Positions 1 to 10,939 of a DNA stretch of 64,000 nt are shown in pieces. The DNA is from Nemertoderma westbladi (Eukaryota > Xenacoelomorpha > Nemertodermatida > Nemertodermatidae): NCBI GenBank assembly GCA_032718475.1, contig JAUCBJ010007243.1, forward strand, positions 1 through 64,000. Direction: 5' to 3'. The position numbers and the translations under genes are program-made. The notes under the pieces were generated by a model that was given only the letters and a program-made list of their open reading frames with translations, had not been told where the DNA came from and did not search any database. Within the stretch, counting starts at the first letter, position 1; the number at the start of each line of letters is the position of its first letter.

Positions 1-381
1 ATCACTTGAACAACGAATTGATGGTTGCTACACAAGGACTACTAGGGCAGCCCTAAACATCAGCTGGAGACAACACATGACAAACGCCGAGCTTTATGGT
101 ACAATACCACCTGTATCAACCACCCTCCGTGAACGCAGATTAAGATTCAGTGGGCACTGTTGGCGAAGTAAAGACGAGGTCATACCAGATCTACTTTTCT
201 GGCAACCAACTCATGGAAAGCGTAGTCGTGGACGACCGGCCATAACATATATAGATCAACTTGAAAGGATACTGAACTTATGAAAAACGAAATTGCGACA
301 ACTATGAGTTAATCGGGAAGCCTGGAAGGATCTCATTTCCACTGTCCGAGTTCGCTCGACCTAGGAGTAGTAGTAGTAGTA
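1..381 (+). mobile_element. 3' end of a non-LTR retrotransposon, second family, truncated by the window edge
   Basis: A frame open from base 2 to the stop at 281-283 encodes the C-terminal tail typical of endonuclease/RT LINEs, with RRLRFSGHCWRSKDEV and HGKRSRGRPAITYIDQ. Residual homology to the same tail continues after the stop in shifted frames to about 350, so this copy is decayed. It ends in a (TAG)n tail at about 361-381, the same type of 3' tail as the other LINE copies here, but the protein differs clearly from the 30435-34195 family. The 5' part lies outside the window. Confidence 0.8.
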
Positions 382-769
382 CCACTACCAACACTAATAA
401 TGTATTAAAGTTCCATTACTTATTGTATTGGCCCATGTGAAGAATACCAGACTTTCTGCCGTTATATTTCACTTTGCAGTTACCCCCATATGAAGAATAC
501 CAGGTTTTCACCAATAACATAGGTTACAGAAGGGCTGAATCCAACCAAAACAATAAATGAATTAGTATATGTACAGGTTATAAGACAGAAATAAGCGCTA
601 TAAAACACTTAATAAAGATAAATTTAAAAAATTTAAAAATCGTCATATATATATAAAATTCCAATAAAAAGTCGACCGAAAAGTGAAATCCTGGTATTCT
701 TCAGATGGGCGATTGTATTAGTAGGCCTACACCATGGACTGGAATATAAGGTCAAAAAAGTATAATGAC

Positions 770-770
<1 letters not shown>
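382..770. other. AT-rich spacer with a repeated GAAGAATACCAG word
   Basis: No gene is visible. The 12-mer GAAGAATACCAG occurs at 439-450 and 492-503 and in inverse orientation at 691-702, with some flanking similarity around the outer two. This may be the eroded remains of a small inverted-repeat element. Confidence 0.4.

Positions 771-806
<36 letters not shown>
771..806. repeat. poly-C run, 36 nt
   Basis: Thirty-six consecutive C followed by twelve A. It is the longest of about sixteen homopolymeric G/C runs in the window. Its length may be uncertain in the assembly. Confidence 0.95.
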
Positions 807-816
<10 letters not shown>

Positions 817-1069
817 AACTTCGCCAAATCGCAGTGATATTTGTGATTAATTTATTTTTATTTTCTTACATTTTGTTACATCTGTAATAATTTAAAATCC
901 AAATAGTTAGCATATGATGTAATTAATTATAAGTAAAGCGCAATATCTTTGCTTACAAGAACATATGTAATAATGTTATTATTTAAAAAAAAGTAGGTAA
1001 GGTATACATTTAATAACACGACACTAACACGACATTTAATAAATGTTAAATTTTTCGCTTCTTGTTAAT

Positions 1070-1138
1070 GGGGGGGGGGGGGGGGGGGGGGGGTGCAACT
1101 CTCGCCCCGGGGCGCCACTACCCCTGGATACGCCACTG
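1070..1138 (-). mobile_element. possible terminus of a DNA transposon with a poly-G run
   Basis: A run of 24 G (1070-1093) is followed by a GC-rich stretch. Read on the minus strand this begins CAGTGGCGTATCCAGGGGTA and ends in poly-C, which resembles ends of non-autonomous TIR elements in animal genomes. No partner terminus was found nearby, so this is a solo end or a chance match. Confidence 0.3.
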
Positions 1139-1307
1139 TTTGAGTGTTTATACATCTTGATCTACCTACAAAATTACATAATATTGCACATTATTTTACT
1201 TTACATGTTACACATAATATTTATTCAAGAAAATATGGAACAAAAGTGTACATTTTATCGACTACGTTCAACTTATTCTTTATTTACCGAACTTTGCTTA
1301 TTGTTAT

Positions 1308-1322
1308 TATGTTTGATTGCAG
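1308..1322 (+). promoter_or_regulatory. possible 3' splice acceptor in the CHK2 leader
   Basis: A T-rich stretch ends in TTGATTGCAG with the AG at 1321-1322, about 100 nt upstream of the CHK2-like start codon. It would end an intron lying wholly in the 5' UTR. No first exon was identified. The stretch 1094-1423 otherwise shows nothing recognisable. Confidence 0.4.
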
Positions 1323-1423
1323 AGCTGTTGTTGGGGAACTGGACAGCTCTCTAGATAACACAATCGACCTGAAAAACATAAAAGCTGATCCGTTGAACCC
1401 CATAGTCCATTAAAGATCCCGCT

Positions 1424-3088
1424 ATGACGAGTTGTTCCTCGTTGGAACCCACCCAGGACATGTGCTTCCTGGTGGACGACCTATCCGGCAGCGAGTCCCA
1501 AGGGGCCGACGAGTGGGGCTGTCTCATCGTCCTACCCCGGTACAAGGTCAAGGGATTCCAACCACTGGGTCTCACTCGGGATTCCTATACCTTCGGGAGG
1601 GACCACAGCGGCTCAGTGGACTATTCCTTCGAGATCGCCGAGGCCGACAAACTATTCGTGGCCTACTCGAAACTCCACTTTAAACTCACCCGAGTCGTGA
1701 GCGGCACGAAAACCAAGGTTATAGTCGAAGACCACAGCAGCAATGGAACCTTTATAAACGGAGACAAGATAGGCAAAGGGAAGACTCGCGAAATATTCAA
1801 TAACTTCGAGATTTCTTTAGCGAAGGACGACAATAAAGTGTTTATGTACCAAGATACTCGGGAGCAGACGCGCGCCGAGGCTGGGTTGCCGGCGGAAGTT
1901 GCGACCCGTTATACGTTGTGCAACAAACTGGGGGCCGGCGCCTGCGGGGAGGTCTTCCTGGCCTACTCGCGCCCGGACTGGGACCGGGAGTTCGCTATCA
2001 AAGTCGTACAGAAGCTAAAGTTCTCTATGGGGGGCACGGAGCGAGCCAACCTGGCGGCGAGAGGGGTGCAGAGCGAGGTCGACATACTGAGGAGTCTCGA
2101 GCATCCTGGGGTGGTGCGCATACACGATGTGCATCAGAACGACGTAGCCTTCTACATCGTTCTAGAACACATGGCCGGAGGCGAGTTGTTCGATCGTATT
2201 GTCCGTAAGGAGAGACTCTGCGAGCCCTTAGCTCGGTTGTACTTCTACCAAATGGCTTTAGCGTTGGAATATCTCCATGATAAGTCGATAATACATCGGG
2301 ATCTAAAGCCGGAAAACGTTCTGTTACTCGGCGAGGAGGATGAGACCGTAGTGAAACTCACCGACTTCGGATTGTCTCGGTTCGTCGGAGAGCAGAGTTT
2401 AATGAAGACTTTGTGCGGAACGCCGTCGTATCTGGCGCCGGAAGTCCTGCGGACTAACAGCGCAGGGAGCGCGGTCGCCGGTTACGATAAACTCGTGGAT
2501 TGTTGGAGCCTCGGGGTGATCCTGTACGCGATGCTCTCCGGCTATCCGCCGTTCTCGGAGGAGATCGAGGGTTTATCGCTGGTCGAGCAGATAACCCGAG
2601 GGGCGTATCAGTTCCACGCCGAGTCGTGGGGCGGCGTATCGCAGTCGGCGAAGGACCTCGTCAAGAAACTTATGACTGTGAACCCGAGACGACGGTTAAC
2701 CGCCCAGAAGGCCGTCGCCCATCCGTGGAGTCGGGACGACGGGACCGTAGCCAGGGTTACCGAGCTGTGGGCTCGCGCCGCCATGCCGCCGCCCAGTCCC
2801 ACATCGTCGCCCTCCGGCGGGCGGAGTAAGAAGCGTCAGGCTGTGGACAGTCCGGATCGCGGTAAGGCGGTTCCCGTTAAGCGGACGTCCCCGGACACCC
2901 CGCTGCTCGTGGCCGACAAGGTCGGCATGACCTCCTTCGGGAAGGACTTTACCAAACGGTTGGACTTCGGAGCCAATGGGGTCATCTGCGGCAACCGGCG
3001 AACGCCACCAAGCGGCGGTAAGAAGAACCTTCCTCTACGCAGTTCGGCTCGCATCGGCAATAAGAGAAATGTCAACATCGACGACTGA
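1424..3088 (+). CDS. chek2: CHK2/Rad53-type FHA-domain checkpoint kinase, intronless coding region
   Basis: A nuclear serine/threonine kinase of 554 residues that would act in the DNA-damage checkpoint downstream of ATM-like kinases. An FHA domain spans about 50-140, with phosphothreonine-binding features GRD (58-60), SKLH (82-85) and SSNGT (105-109). The kinase domain is about 163-436: glycine loop GAGACGEV (170-177), catalytic K193, HRDLKPEN (291-298), DFG (314-316), and activation loop TLCGTPSYLAPE with T329 and T333 at the positions of the CHK2 autophosphorylation threonines. Only two SQ/TQ sites precede the FHA domain (T10, S25), so the SQ/TQ cluster is small. The tail has basic NLS-like stretches (468-487). 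The length matches family members of 500-550 residues. The ATG at 1424 gives the whole FHA domain. The coding region is a single exon and much more GC-rich than its flanks. A retrocopy is possible, but the frame is intact. Confidence 0.92.
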   Translation: MTSCSSLEPTQDMCFLVDDLSGSESQGADEWGCLIVLPRYKVKGFQPLGLTRDSYTFGRDHSGSVDYSFEIAEADKLFVAYSKLHFKLTRVVSGTKTKVIVEDHSSNGTFINGDKIGKGKTREIFNNFEISLAKDDNKVFMYQDTREQTRAEAGLPAEVATRYTLCNKLGAGACGEVFLAYSRPDWDREFAIKVVQKLKFSMGGTERANLAARGVQSEVDILRSLEHPGVVRIHDVHQNDVAFYIVLEHMAGGELFDRIVRKERLCEPLARLYFYQMALALEYLHDKSIIHRDLKPENVLLLGEEDETVVKLTDFGLSRFVGEQSLMKTLCGTPSYLAPEVLRTNSAGSAVAGYDKLVDCWSLGVILYAMLSGYPPFSEEIEGLSLVEQITRGAYQFHAESWGGVSQSAKDLVKKLMTVNPRRRLTAQKAVAHPWSRDDGTVARVTELWARAAMPPPSPTSSPSGGRSKKRQAVDSPDRGKAVPVKRTSPDTPLLVADKVGMTSFGKDFTKRLDFGANGVICGNRRTPPSGGKKNLPLRSSARIGNKRNVNIDD

Positions 3089-3183
3089 TGGCGCGACATA
3101 TTGATCCTAAGTCGTTCCTTTGGTTGCCATGAGATCTCTTAGTTATGCAACGGGGTATGAATGCTTGGTATTATTGCCTTAAC

Positions 3184-3189
3184 AATAAA
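3184..3189 (+). promoter_or_regulatory. poly(A) signal AATAAA for the CHK2-like gene
   Basis: AATAAA lies 96 nt after the stop codon. No genomic poly-A tract follows, so there is no direct sign of a recent processed retrocopy. Confidence 0.6.
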
Positions 3190-3792
3190 GATTAAACTGC
3201 AATACCCTACTTTCCTAATATTTAAAGGATTAGTCGTCGATAGTTTAATATTTTATTTAGTAAATTTGATTTTAATAATTTCTCGACTGACTCCTTTCTG
3301 TCCCACTACGGTGACTAATAATCACTATCTTGCGAACTCAGTATGTTTTCCTCAACACATTCGTATATTAAAGACTTGGTATAACTTAGCCGATTATAGT
3401 TGAATCGTATCCTGATATGGAACTCATAATTATGGGATAACGAGTCAGATAGATATAGACTACCACTAGATTGAATTAAGTAACATTGTGATATAGCGAG
3501 TTAGTAGAACTACTTACTGGCGGCGTTCGAGATATGCAAAGTAAATGTAACTGGATATTTTTAGTTTTAGTTTGGATATTTTGGGTCGGGATCTATAAGT
3601 TTATATAACTTGAAGAGTCCTTCTCTTAATCATTTTAATACGATTGTGTATTGAAATTGATTGAAACTATATAGTATAATAGAATCGATATATAGAAAAA
3701 GCAGTCTGATCTGATAACATTATGGGAATTATTTAACATTATGAATTACACTATGCGAAATCGAAATACCGAACCGAAATAATAAATCAATA
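3190..3792. other. AT-rich spacer, nothing recognisable
   Basis: Low-complexity AT-rich DNA. The short open frames have no family resemblance. Confidence 0.7.
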
Positions 3793-4866
3793 GTAAACAC
3801 TAAGGCAACAACCAGTAGCTAACCTATTGAGTATCGTAAACACTAAGGCAACAACCAGTAGCTAACCTATTGAGTATCGTAAACACTAAGGCAACAACCA
3901 GTAGCTAACCTATTGAGTATCGTAAACACTAAGGCAACAACCAGTAGCTAACCTATTGAGTATCGTAAACACTAAGGCAACAACCAGTAGCTAACCTATT
4001 GAGTATCGTAAACACTAAGGCAACAACCAGTAGCTAACCTATTGAGTATCGTAAACACTAAGGCAACAACCAGTAGCTAACCTATTGAGTATCGTAAACA
4101 CTAAGGCAACAACCAGTAGCTAACCTATTGAGTATCGTAAACACTAAGGCAACAACCAGTAGCTAACCTATTGAGTATCGTAAACACTAAGGCAACAACC
4201 AGTAGCTAACCTATTGAGTATCGTAAACACTAAGGCAACAACCAGTAGCTAACCTATTGAGTATCGTAAACACTAAGGCAACAACCAGTAGCTAACCTAT
4301 TGAGTATCGTAAACACTAAGGCAACAACCAGTAGCTAACCTATTGAGTATCGTAAACACTAAGGCAACAACCAGTAGCTAACCTATTGAGTATCGTAAAC
4401 ACTAATGCAACAACCAGTAGCTAACCTATTGAGTATCGTAAACACTAAGGCAACAACCAGTAGCTAACCTATTGAGTATCGTAAACACTAAGGCAACAAC
4501 CAGTAGCTAACCTATTGAGTATCGTAAACACTAAGGCAACAACCAGTAGCTAACCTATTGAGTATCGTAAACACTAAGGCAACAACCAGTAGCTAACCTA
4601 TTGAGTATCGTAAACACTAAGGCAACAACCAGTAGCTAACCTATTGAGTATCGTAAACACTAATGCAACAACCAGTAGCTAACCTATTGAGTATCGTAAA
4701 CACTAAGGCAACAACCAGTAGCTAACCTATTGAGTATCGTAAACACTAAGGCAACAACCAGTAGCTAACCTATTGAGTATCGTAAACACTAAGGCAACAA
4801 CCAGTAGCTAACCTATTGAGTATCGTAAACACTAAGGCAACAACCAGTAGCTAACCTATTGAGTAT
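3793..4866. repeat. minisatellite, 43-bp unit, 25 copies
   Basis: A nearly perfect array beginning GTAAACACTAAGGCAACAAC; successive starts at 3793 and 3836 give the 43-bp period, and 1074 bp is 25 units. Copies are almost identical. A G-to-T variant (AATGCAAC) occurs twice, at 4406 and 4664, exactly six units (258 bp) apart, which suggests a block duplication. The array ends five bases before the TTAA of the neighbouring MITE. Confidence 0.98.
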
Positions 4867-4871
4867 GTCGC

Positions 4872-5733
4872 TTAACACGTTAGCTGCGGATTGAGCACCG
4901 GTGCACAATTCGTGTTTTAACTTTACTGCGGCAGGTTTTACTCCCTGTCAACTTCTTACTGCGGATTGAGCACCGGTGAACATGACCTGTGCAACCCTGT
5001 AGTGCGGAGCTATTTTGGCGTGGCCAGCCTTTAGTGCGGAGGCTATAAGTTGAGCACCGGTGCTCAAATACATCAGATGTTGTCATATTCGGTATCTGTG
5101 ACCTCTGTATGACTCATATATATATTTTTTTTGGTTTGAGCACCGGTGCACGATCCGCACTACACAAGTGCCAGTGCGGATTGAGCGCCGGTGCTCAATA
5201 TTTCCACTTATATGGCGGGATTTTTAAAATGCTCTACTGTAGCAGTAGCTATTAGGCCTATTTGATTTAGTTCATTGTTAGTTAAGAAATAACACTGTTA
5301 ACTGTTAACTTTTCATGTATTAATTTATATTGATTGCATGAGCAAATGTGCTGTCTGTAACAATAACATTGTTATTTTATATTACTAATGTGATGGGATT
5401 ATTGGTACAGTTTTGAAAATTGTTAAGCCTGTAAGAGTAAAATCATAAAAAATATATAAAGTTTAGATGAAATTCAAACCACTATCTCTGGACTGGACGG
5501 AGCTATTGAGATGCGGTTTTTTCTATGGTGGTTCTCCATTGTTTTATAAATAAGTGAATTTGAGCACCGGTGCCCAAAGACATTCCCACAAAATGTAATT
5601 AACAAAAAGTAATTTGTAGAGCACCGGTGCACAATCCGCAGTTGAGGAACTGCACGGGAATGTTCACCGGTGCACAATCCGCAGTAACAAAGAACCAGTG
5701 GTTTCGGTTTCGGAGCCGCAGCTAACGTGTTAA
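4872..5733. mobile_element. piggyBac-like non-autonomous element (MITE) with TTAA flanks
   Basis: TTAA at 4872-4875 is followed by CACGTTAGCTGCGG (4876-4889). The exact inverse complement occupies 5716-5729 and is followed by TTAA at 5730-5733. TTAA duplication and short TIRs are the piggyBac signature. The 840-bp interior has no transposase frame, so it would need one in trans. A further copy of the terminus lies at 61369-61386. The interior carries the palindrome cluster described separately. Confidence 0.8.
4891..5680. repeat. eight CACCGGTG-centred palindromes inside the MITE
   Basis: Copies are centred near 4898, 4974, 5058, 5144, 5190, 5569, 5624 and 5671. The best is TGAGCACCGGTGCTCA (5051-5066), a perfect 16-bp palindrome. 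Several extend outward to GCGGATTG on the left or CAATCCGCA on the right, giving a 30-bp two-fold symmetric site. One copy has CGCCGGTG. Repeated symmetric sites within a TIR element suggest transposase- or host-factor-binding sites. That role is inferred. Confidence 0.85.
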
Positions 5734-5821
5734 ACGCTCATGTTATAAAACCTCCTAGCAACACCCGTAGATACAACAGCCACCCACTAGGTCGACATAG
5801 AGCTTCCTGATTGGTAAATAA

Positions 5822-6577
5822 GTAGTGAACACACCGCTCCCACTGAAACCTAATAATTCATATTGACTTAGTGCTGGTAGACGGGTAGTGAACACACCGC
5901 TCCCACTGAAACCTAATAATTCATATTGACTTAGTGCTGGTAGACGGGTAGTGAACACACCGCTCCCACTGAAACCTAATAATTCATATTGACTTAGTGC
6001 TGGTAGACGGGTAGTGAACACACCGCTCCCACTGAAACCTAATAATTCATATTGACTTAGTGCTGGTAGACGGGTAGTGAACACACCGCTCCCACTGAAA
6101 CCTAATAATTCATATTGACTTAGTGCTGGTAGACGGGTAGTGAACACACCGCTCCCACTGAAACCTAATAATTCATATTGACTTAGTGCTGGTAGACGGG
6201 TAGTGAACACGCCGCTCCCACTGAAACCTAATAATTCATATTGACTTAGTGCTGGTAGACGGGTAGTGAACACACCGCTCCCACTGAAACCTAATAATTC
6301 CTATTGACTTAGTGCTGGTAGACGGGTAGTGAACACACCGCTCCCACTGAAACCTAATAATTCATATTGACTTAGTGCTGGTAGACGGGTAGTGAACACG
6401 CCGCTCCCACTGAAACCTAATAATTCATATTGACTTAGTGCTGGTAGACGGGTAGTGAACACACCGCTCCCACTGAAACCTAATAATTCCTATTGACTTA
6501 GTGCTGGTAGACGGGTAGTGAACACACCGCTCCCACTGAAACCTAATAATTCATATTGACTTAGTGCTGGTAGACGG
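5822..6577. repeat. minisatellite, 63-bp unit, 12 copies
   Basis: The unit begins GTAGTGAACACACCGCTCCC; starts at 5822 and 5885 give the 63-bp period, and 756 bp is 12 units. The unit is a multiple of three and open on the minus strand (a 21-residue repeat), but variant copies at 6301 and 6490 introduce TAG, so the 172-residue frame is incidental. Two markers (GCCGCTC at 6211 and 6400; CTATTG at 6301 and 6490) each recur at 189 bp, which marks a duplicated three-unit block. Confidence 0.97.
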
Positions 6578-7289
6578 GCCTTAGCGTTTATTCATCCTAC
6601 ACTTTATCTATTAGATTATTTTAAGGAACGTTAATCTTATCAGACTGATAATTAATTACAACCATTGTTATTGTTACTTAAAGGTTATCATCACCGATCC
6701 AATACTTAATTAGTTAGTAATAATTATTGTGCTGCTGATACTGTTACCTAGTTAGTAATCATTCAGTTTTATCGTTTATTTTTCTCTGTGGGTTTATTAT
6801 ATTGTGATGTAACTGTAGGAAATGTTTATAGTTTTAACTTGCGCTCTGTGCATCGCCCCGCAATTGCAAGTAATGCGCAATTCGCACGGTAGACTAGACT
6901 ATGACTCACATTGTAACTGTGCTACCTAGAACCTACCCATTATGACGGTATCAACGCTAAAACAACTGTTTCCAATTGAATCTTCCGTACGCACGTTTAT
7001 TTTATTTTCAGATAATTTCAGATTAAGTTTGTATATATTTGTTAGTATTAAATTCCAGCGGGTTATAAATCTGAAACAATGTTTTATTTATTTCTCATTC
7101 GGGCGATGCTATGTGCGATGGCCAACTCACAAACCCACATCCTTGTTTTCTAAACAATATTTTACAGAAAATTGTCGCTTTATCGATCCCTACAATCTAT
7201 CAATCCATTTACAGCTTTATTTATAATACCGTATACCGTAATACCGTATAATATATAATAATTTATATTTATAATTATTTATATTTTTA
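6578..7289. other. AT-rich spacer, nothing recognisable
   Basis: No conserved frame, RNA gene or repeat was recognised between the two minisatellites. Confidence 0.65.
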
Positions 7290-9852
7290 AAACCGCCGTA
7301 CACAGCAAGCCAAAACACTTTATATGTAGGGAAAACCGTCGTACACAGCAAGCCAAAACACTTTAAATGTAGGGAAAACCGTCGTACACAGCAAGCCAAA
7401 ACACTTTAACTGTAGGGAAAACCGTCGTACACAGCAAGCCAAAACACTTTAAATGTAGGGAAAACCGTCGTACACAGCAAGCCAAAACACTTTAAATGTA
7501 GGGAAAACCGTCGTACACAGCAAGCCAAAACACTTTAAATGTAGGGAAAACCGTCGTACACAGCAAGCCAAAACACTTTAAATGTAGGGAAAACCGTCGT
7601 ACACAGCAAGCCAAAACACTTTAAATGTAGGGAAAACCGTCGTACACAGCAAGCCAAAACACTTTAACTGTAGGGAAAACCGTCGTACACAGCAAGCCAA
7701 AACACATTATATGTAGGGAAAACCGTCGTACACAGCAAGCCAAAACACATTATATGTAGGGAAAACCGTCGTACACAGCAAGCCAAAACACTTTAAATGT
7801 AGGGAAAACCGTCGTACACAGCAAGCCAAAAAAAATTAAATGTAGGGAAAACCGTCGTACACAGCAAGCCAAAACACATTATATGTAGGGAAAACCGTCG
7901 TACACAGCAAGCCAAAACACTTTAAATGTAGGGAAAACCGTCGTACACAGCAAGCCAAAACACTTTAACTGTAGGGAAAACCGTCGTACACAGCAAGCCA
8001 AAACACTTTCAATGTAGGGAAAACCGACGTACACAGCAAGCCAAAACACTTTAACTGTAGGGAAAACCGTCGTACACAGCAAGCCAAAACACTTTAAATG
8101 TAGGGAAAACCGTCGTACACAGCAAGCCAAAACACTTTCAATGTAGGGAAAACCGACGTACACAGCAAGCCAAAACACTTTAACTGTAGGGAAAACCGTC
8201 GTACACAGCAAGCCAAAACACTTTAAATGTAGGGAAAACCGTCGTACACAGCAAGCCAAAACACTTTAAATGTAGGGAAAACCGACGTACACAGCAAGCC
8301 AAAACACTTTCAATGTAGGGAAAACCGACGTACACAGCAAGCCAAAACACTTTAACTGTAGGGAAAACCGTCGTACACAGCAAGCCAAAACACTTTAAAT
8401 GTAGGGAAAACCGTCGTACACAGCAAGCCAAAAAAAATTAAATGTAGGGAAAACCATCGTACACAGCAAGCCAAAACACTTTAAATGTAGGGAAAACCGT
8501 CGTACACAGCAAGCCAAAACACATTAAATGTAGGGAAAACCGTCGTACACAGCAAGCCAAAACACTTTAAATGTAGGGAAAACCGTCGTACACAGCAAGC
8601 CAAAACACATTAAATGTAGGGAAAACCGTCGTACACAGCAAGCCAAAACACTTTAAATGTAGGGAAAACCGTCGTACACAGCAAGCCAAAACACATTAAA
8701 TGTAGGGAAAACCGTCGTACACAGCAAGCCAAAACACTTTATATGTAGGGAAAACCGTCGTACACAGCAAGCCAACACACTTTAAATGTAGGGAAAACCG
8801 TCGTACACAGCAAGCCAAAACACTTTATATGTAGGGAAAACCGTCGTACACAGCAAGCCAACACACTTTAAATGTAGGGAAAACCGTCGTACACAGCAAG
8901 CCAAAACACTTTATATGTAGGGAAAACCGTCGTACAGAGCAAGCCAAAACACTTTAAATGTAGGGAAAACCGTCGTACACAGCAAGCCAAAACACTTTAA
9001 ATGTAGGGAAAACCGTCGTACACAGCTAGCCAAAACACTTTAAATGTAGGGAAAACCGTCGTACACAGCAAGCCAAAACACTTTAACTGTAGGGAAAACC
9101 GTCGTACACAGCAAGCCAAAACACTTTAAATGTAGGGAAAACCGTCGTACACAGCAAGCCAAAAAAAATTAAATGTAGGGAAAACCATCGTACACAGCAA
9201 GCCAAAACACTTTAAATGTAGGGAAAACCGTCGTACACAGCAAGCCAAAACACATTAAATGTAGGGAAAACCGTCGTACACAGCAAGCCAAAACACTTTA
9301 AATGTAGGGAAAACCGTCGTACACAGCAAGCCAAAACACATTAAATGTAGGGAAAACCGTCGTACACAGCAAGCCAAAACACTTTATATGTAGGGAAAGC
9401 CGTCGTACACAGCAAGCCAACACACTTTAAATGTAGGGAAAACCGTCGTACACAGCAAGCCAAAACACTTTATATGTAGGGAAAACCGTCGTACACAGCA
9501 AGCCAACACACTTTAAATGTAGGGAAAACCGTCGTACACAGCAAGCCAAAACACTTTATATGTAGGGAAAACCGTCGTACAGAGCAAGCCAAAACACTTT
9601 AAATGTAGGGAAAGCCGTCGTACACAGCAAGCCAAAACACTTTAAATGTAGGGAAAACCGTCGTACACAGCTAGCCAAAACACTTTAAATGTAGGGAAAA
9701 CCGTCGTACACAGCAAGCCAAAACACTTTAAATGTAGGGAAAACCGTCGTACACAGCACGCCAAAACACTTTAAATGTAGGGAAAACCGTCGTACACAGC
9801 AAGCCAAAACACTTTAAATGTAGGGAAAACCGTCATACACAGCAAGCCAAAA
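7290..9852. repeat. minisatellite, 43-bp unit, about 60 copies
   Basis: The unit includes ACCGTCGTACACAGCAAGCC followed by an A-rich/T-rich stretch and TGTAGGGAAA, with a period of 43 bp over 2563 bp. Copies vary at a few fixed sites (TTTAAATG, TTTAACTG, ATTATATG, TTTCAATG; GTCGT or GACGT). Variants recur in blocks: the stretch around 8400-9060 is echoed around 9130-9700, indicating segmental duplications within the array. Minus-strand frames through it are artefacts of the repeat. The array is interrupted at 9853 by an inserted element and resumes at 10852. Confidence 0.98.
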
Positions 9853-10851
9853 GGGGTCATCCATAAATGACGTCACGCTGGACAGGGGGGGGGGTTGGTA
9901 TTTCGTGATGATTTGTGACGAGGGGGAAGGGGGTGTCCGCAATATCGTGACGTCACATTATAAGTTTCCGATAAAATTACTGTATATATATTAAATACAT
10001 AATGTGTATACTTATGTATACTATTAAACGTGTATACTATTAACGTGTTTACTATTAAACTATTACCTCTTCCAATGATAACCATTAAAATCTTACCTTA
10101 CGACCACTACTGCCCTTCCATAATTGGTAAAATTAGAAAGCGTGTTTGTAAAGAATGTCATCTTTTTGCATCTAAATTTTTATTAAAATTCTTACATCCC
10201 TTCATGGTAGCGGTAGTTCCAAACCCGTTTTGATTATCAATCCCCTGCGACTACTACTAGGATCGGCATGCTGTATTGCAGCTGCATTTTTAAGAATGCT
10301 GTGCCGGCTTGTCGACAAAATTGCGCCGCCACAACTCCATATCACCCATGACATTTGCTAGATCATCCGCATCTTCAAGGCCAGTGTCCTTTAAGATGCG
10401 TCTCAAGAATATCATGGGCTGTCCACCATGCTTATTCACTCCATGAGGCTGCCAAAGTACAGGATTATGCACTGGCTGGTCCTCACGGCGAAAGCAATGT
10501 CCTGTAAAGCGGAGGCCGATCACCTGCGAACACATACCCAGTAGCTGATGTCCCACCAATGGCCATTATAAGCATGACAGACCACCTGCAGTGCCCATGG
10601 GAGCATGTCTGAAAAACTCGTATTACTGTAATTTGTACTGTAATATTAGTTTATATCTATAGTTTATAGTTGACAAATTTATTCCAGATTTATTGTTCTA
10701 ATAATATAAGAGTAATAATTTAATTTTATATAGTGTGACGTGACATAGGGGAGGGGGGGGGGTGGCCATTTCGTGACGATTTGTGACGAAAGGGGGGGAG
10801 GGGGGGTCAAAAATGTCTTTTAAAAACGTGACGTCATTTATGGATGGCCCC
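9853..10851. mobile_element. TIR DNA transposon (non-autonomous) inserted into the 43-bp array
   Basis: The left end GGGGTCATCCATAAATGACG and right end (inverse) GGGGCCATCCATAAATGACG delimit 999 bp. The interrupted repeat reads CCAAAA on the left and AAACAC on the right, fitting a 3-bp AAA target duplication. Both termini contain TGACGTCA and the subterminal motif TTTGTGACGA with G runs, in direct orientation. No transposase frame is present; a LINE fragment lies inside. A 3-bp duplication fits PIF/Harbinger among other groups, so I leave the superfamily open. Confidence 0.85.
10250..10560 (-). mobile_element. 5'-truncated, diverged LINE 3' fragment nested in the DNA transposon
   Basis: The minus strand encodes a tail close to the C-terminus of the full-length LINE ([20 protein letters not shown], then a conserved run to PAQHS) and ends with the family 3' terminus and a short TAG tail at 10250-10260. 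Substitutions such as QPMIFL and a divergent stretch upstream of LRFTGHC make it older than the other copies. Confidence 0.88.
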
Positions 10852-10893
10852 AAACACTTTAAATGTACGGAAAACCGTCGTACACAGTTATCG
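10852..10893. repeat. last partial unit of the 43-bp array
   Basis: AAACACTTTAAATGTACGGA resumes the minisatellite immediately after the inserted element and decays after CGTACACAGTTATC. Confidence 0.9.
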
Positions 10894-10919
10894 CTAAAAT
10901 ATCATCATTTATATTTTGC

Positions 10920-10939
10920 GGGGGGGGGGGGGGGGGGGG
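10920..10939. repeat. poly-G run, 20 nt
   Basis: Twenty G followed by CATCCCCCC. No element boundary could be assigned. Confidence 0.9.

Noticed and set aside
633..1354. Short frames with poly-Gly runs
   Set aside because: Created by the poly-C/poly-G tracts; no other coding signal.
5755..6273. 172-codon minus-strand frame with a 21-residue repeat
   Set aside because: It exists only because the 63-bp minisatellite unit is a multiple of three. Variant copies bring stops and there is no start context.
7879..8431. Minus-strand frames with repeated VCRRFSLHLKCFGL-like text
   Set aside because: Translation artefacts of the 43-bp array; frame changes every unit.
3793..9852. CRISPR-like arrays
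   Set aside because: Units are contiguous with no unique spacers, periods are fixed at 43 or 63 bp, and the genome is animal. They are minisatellites.
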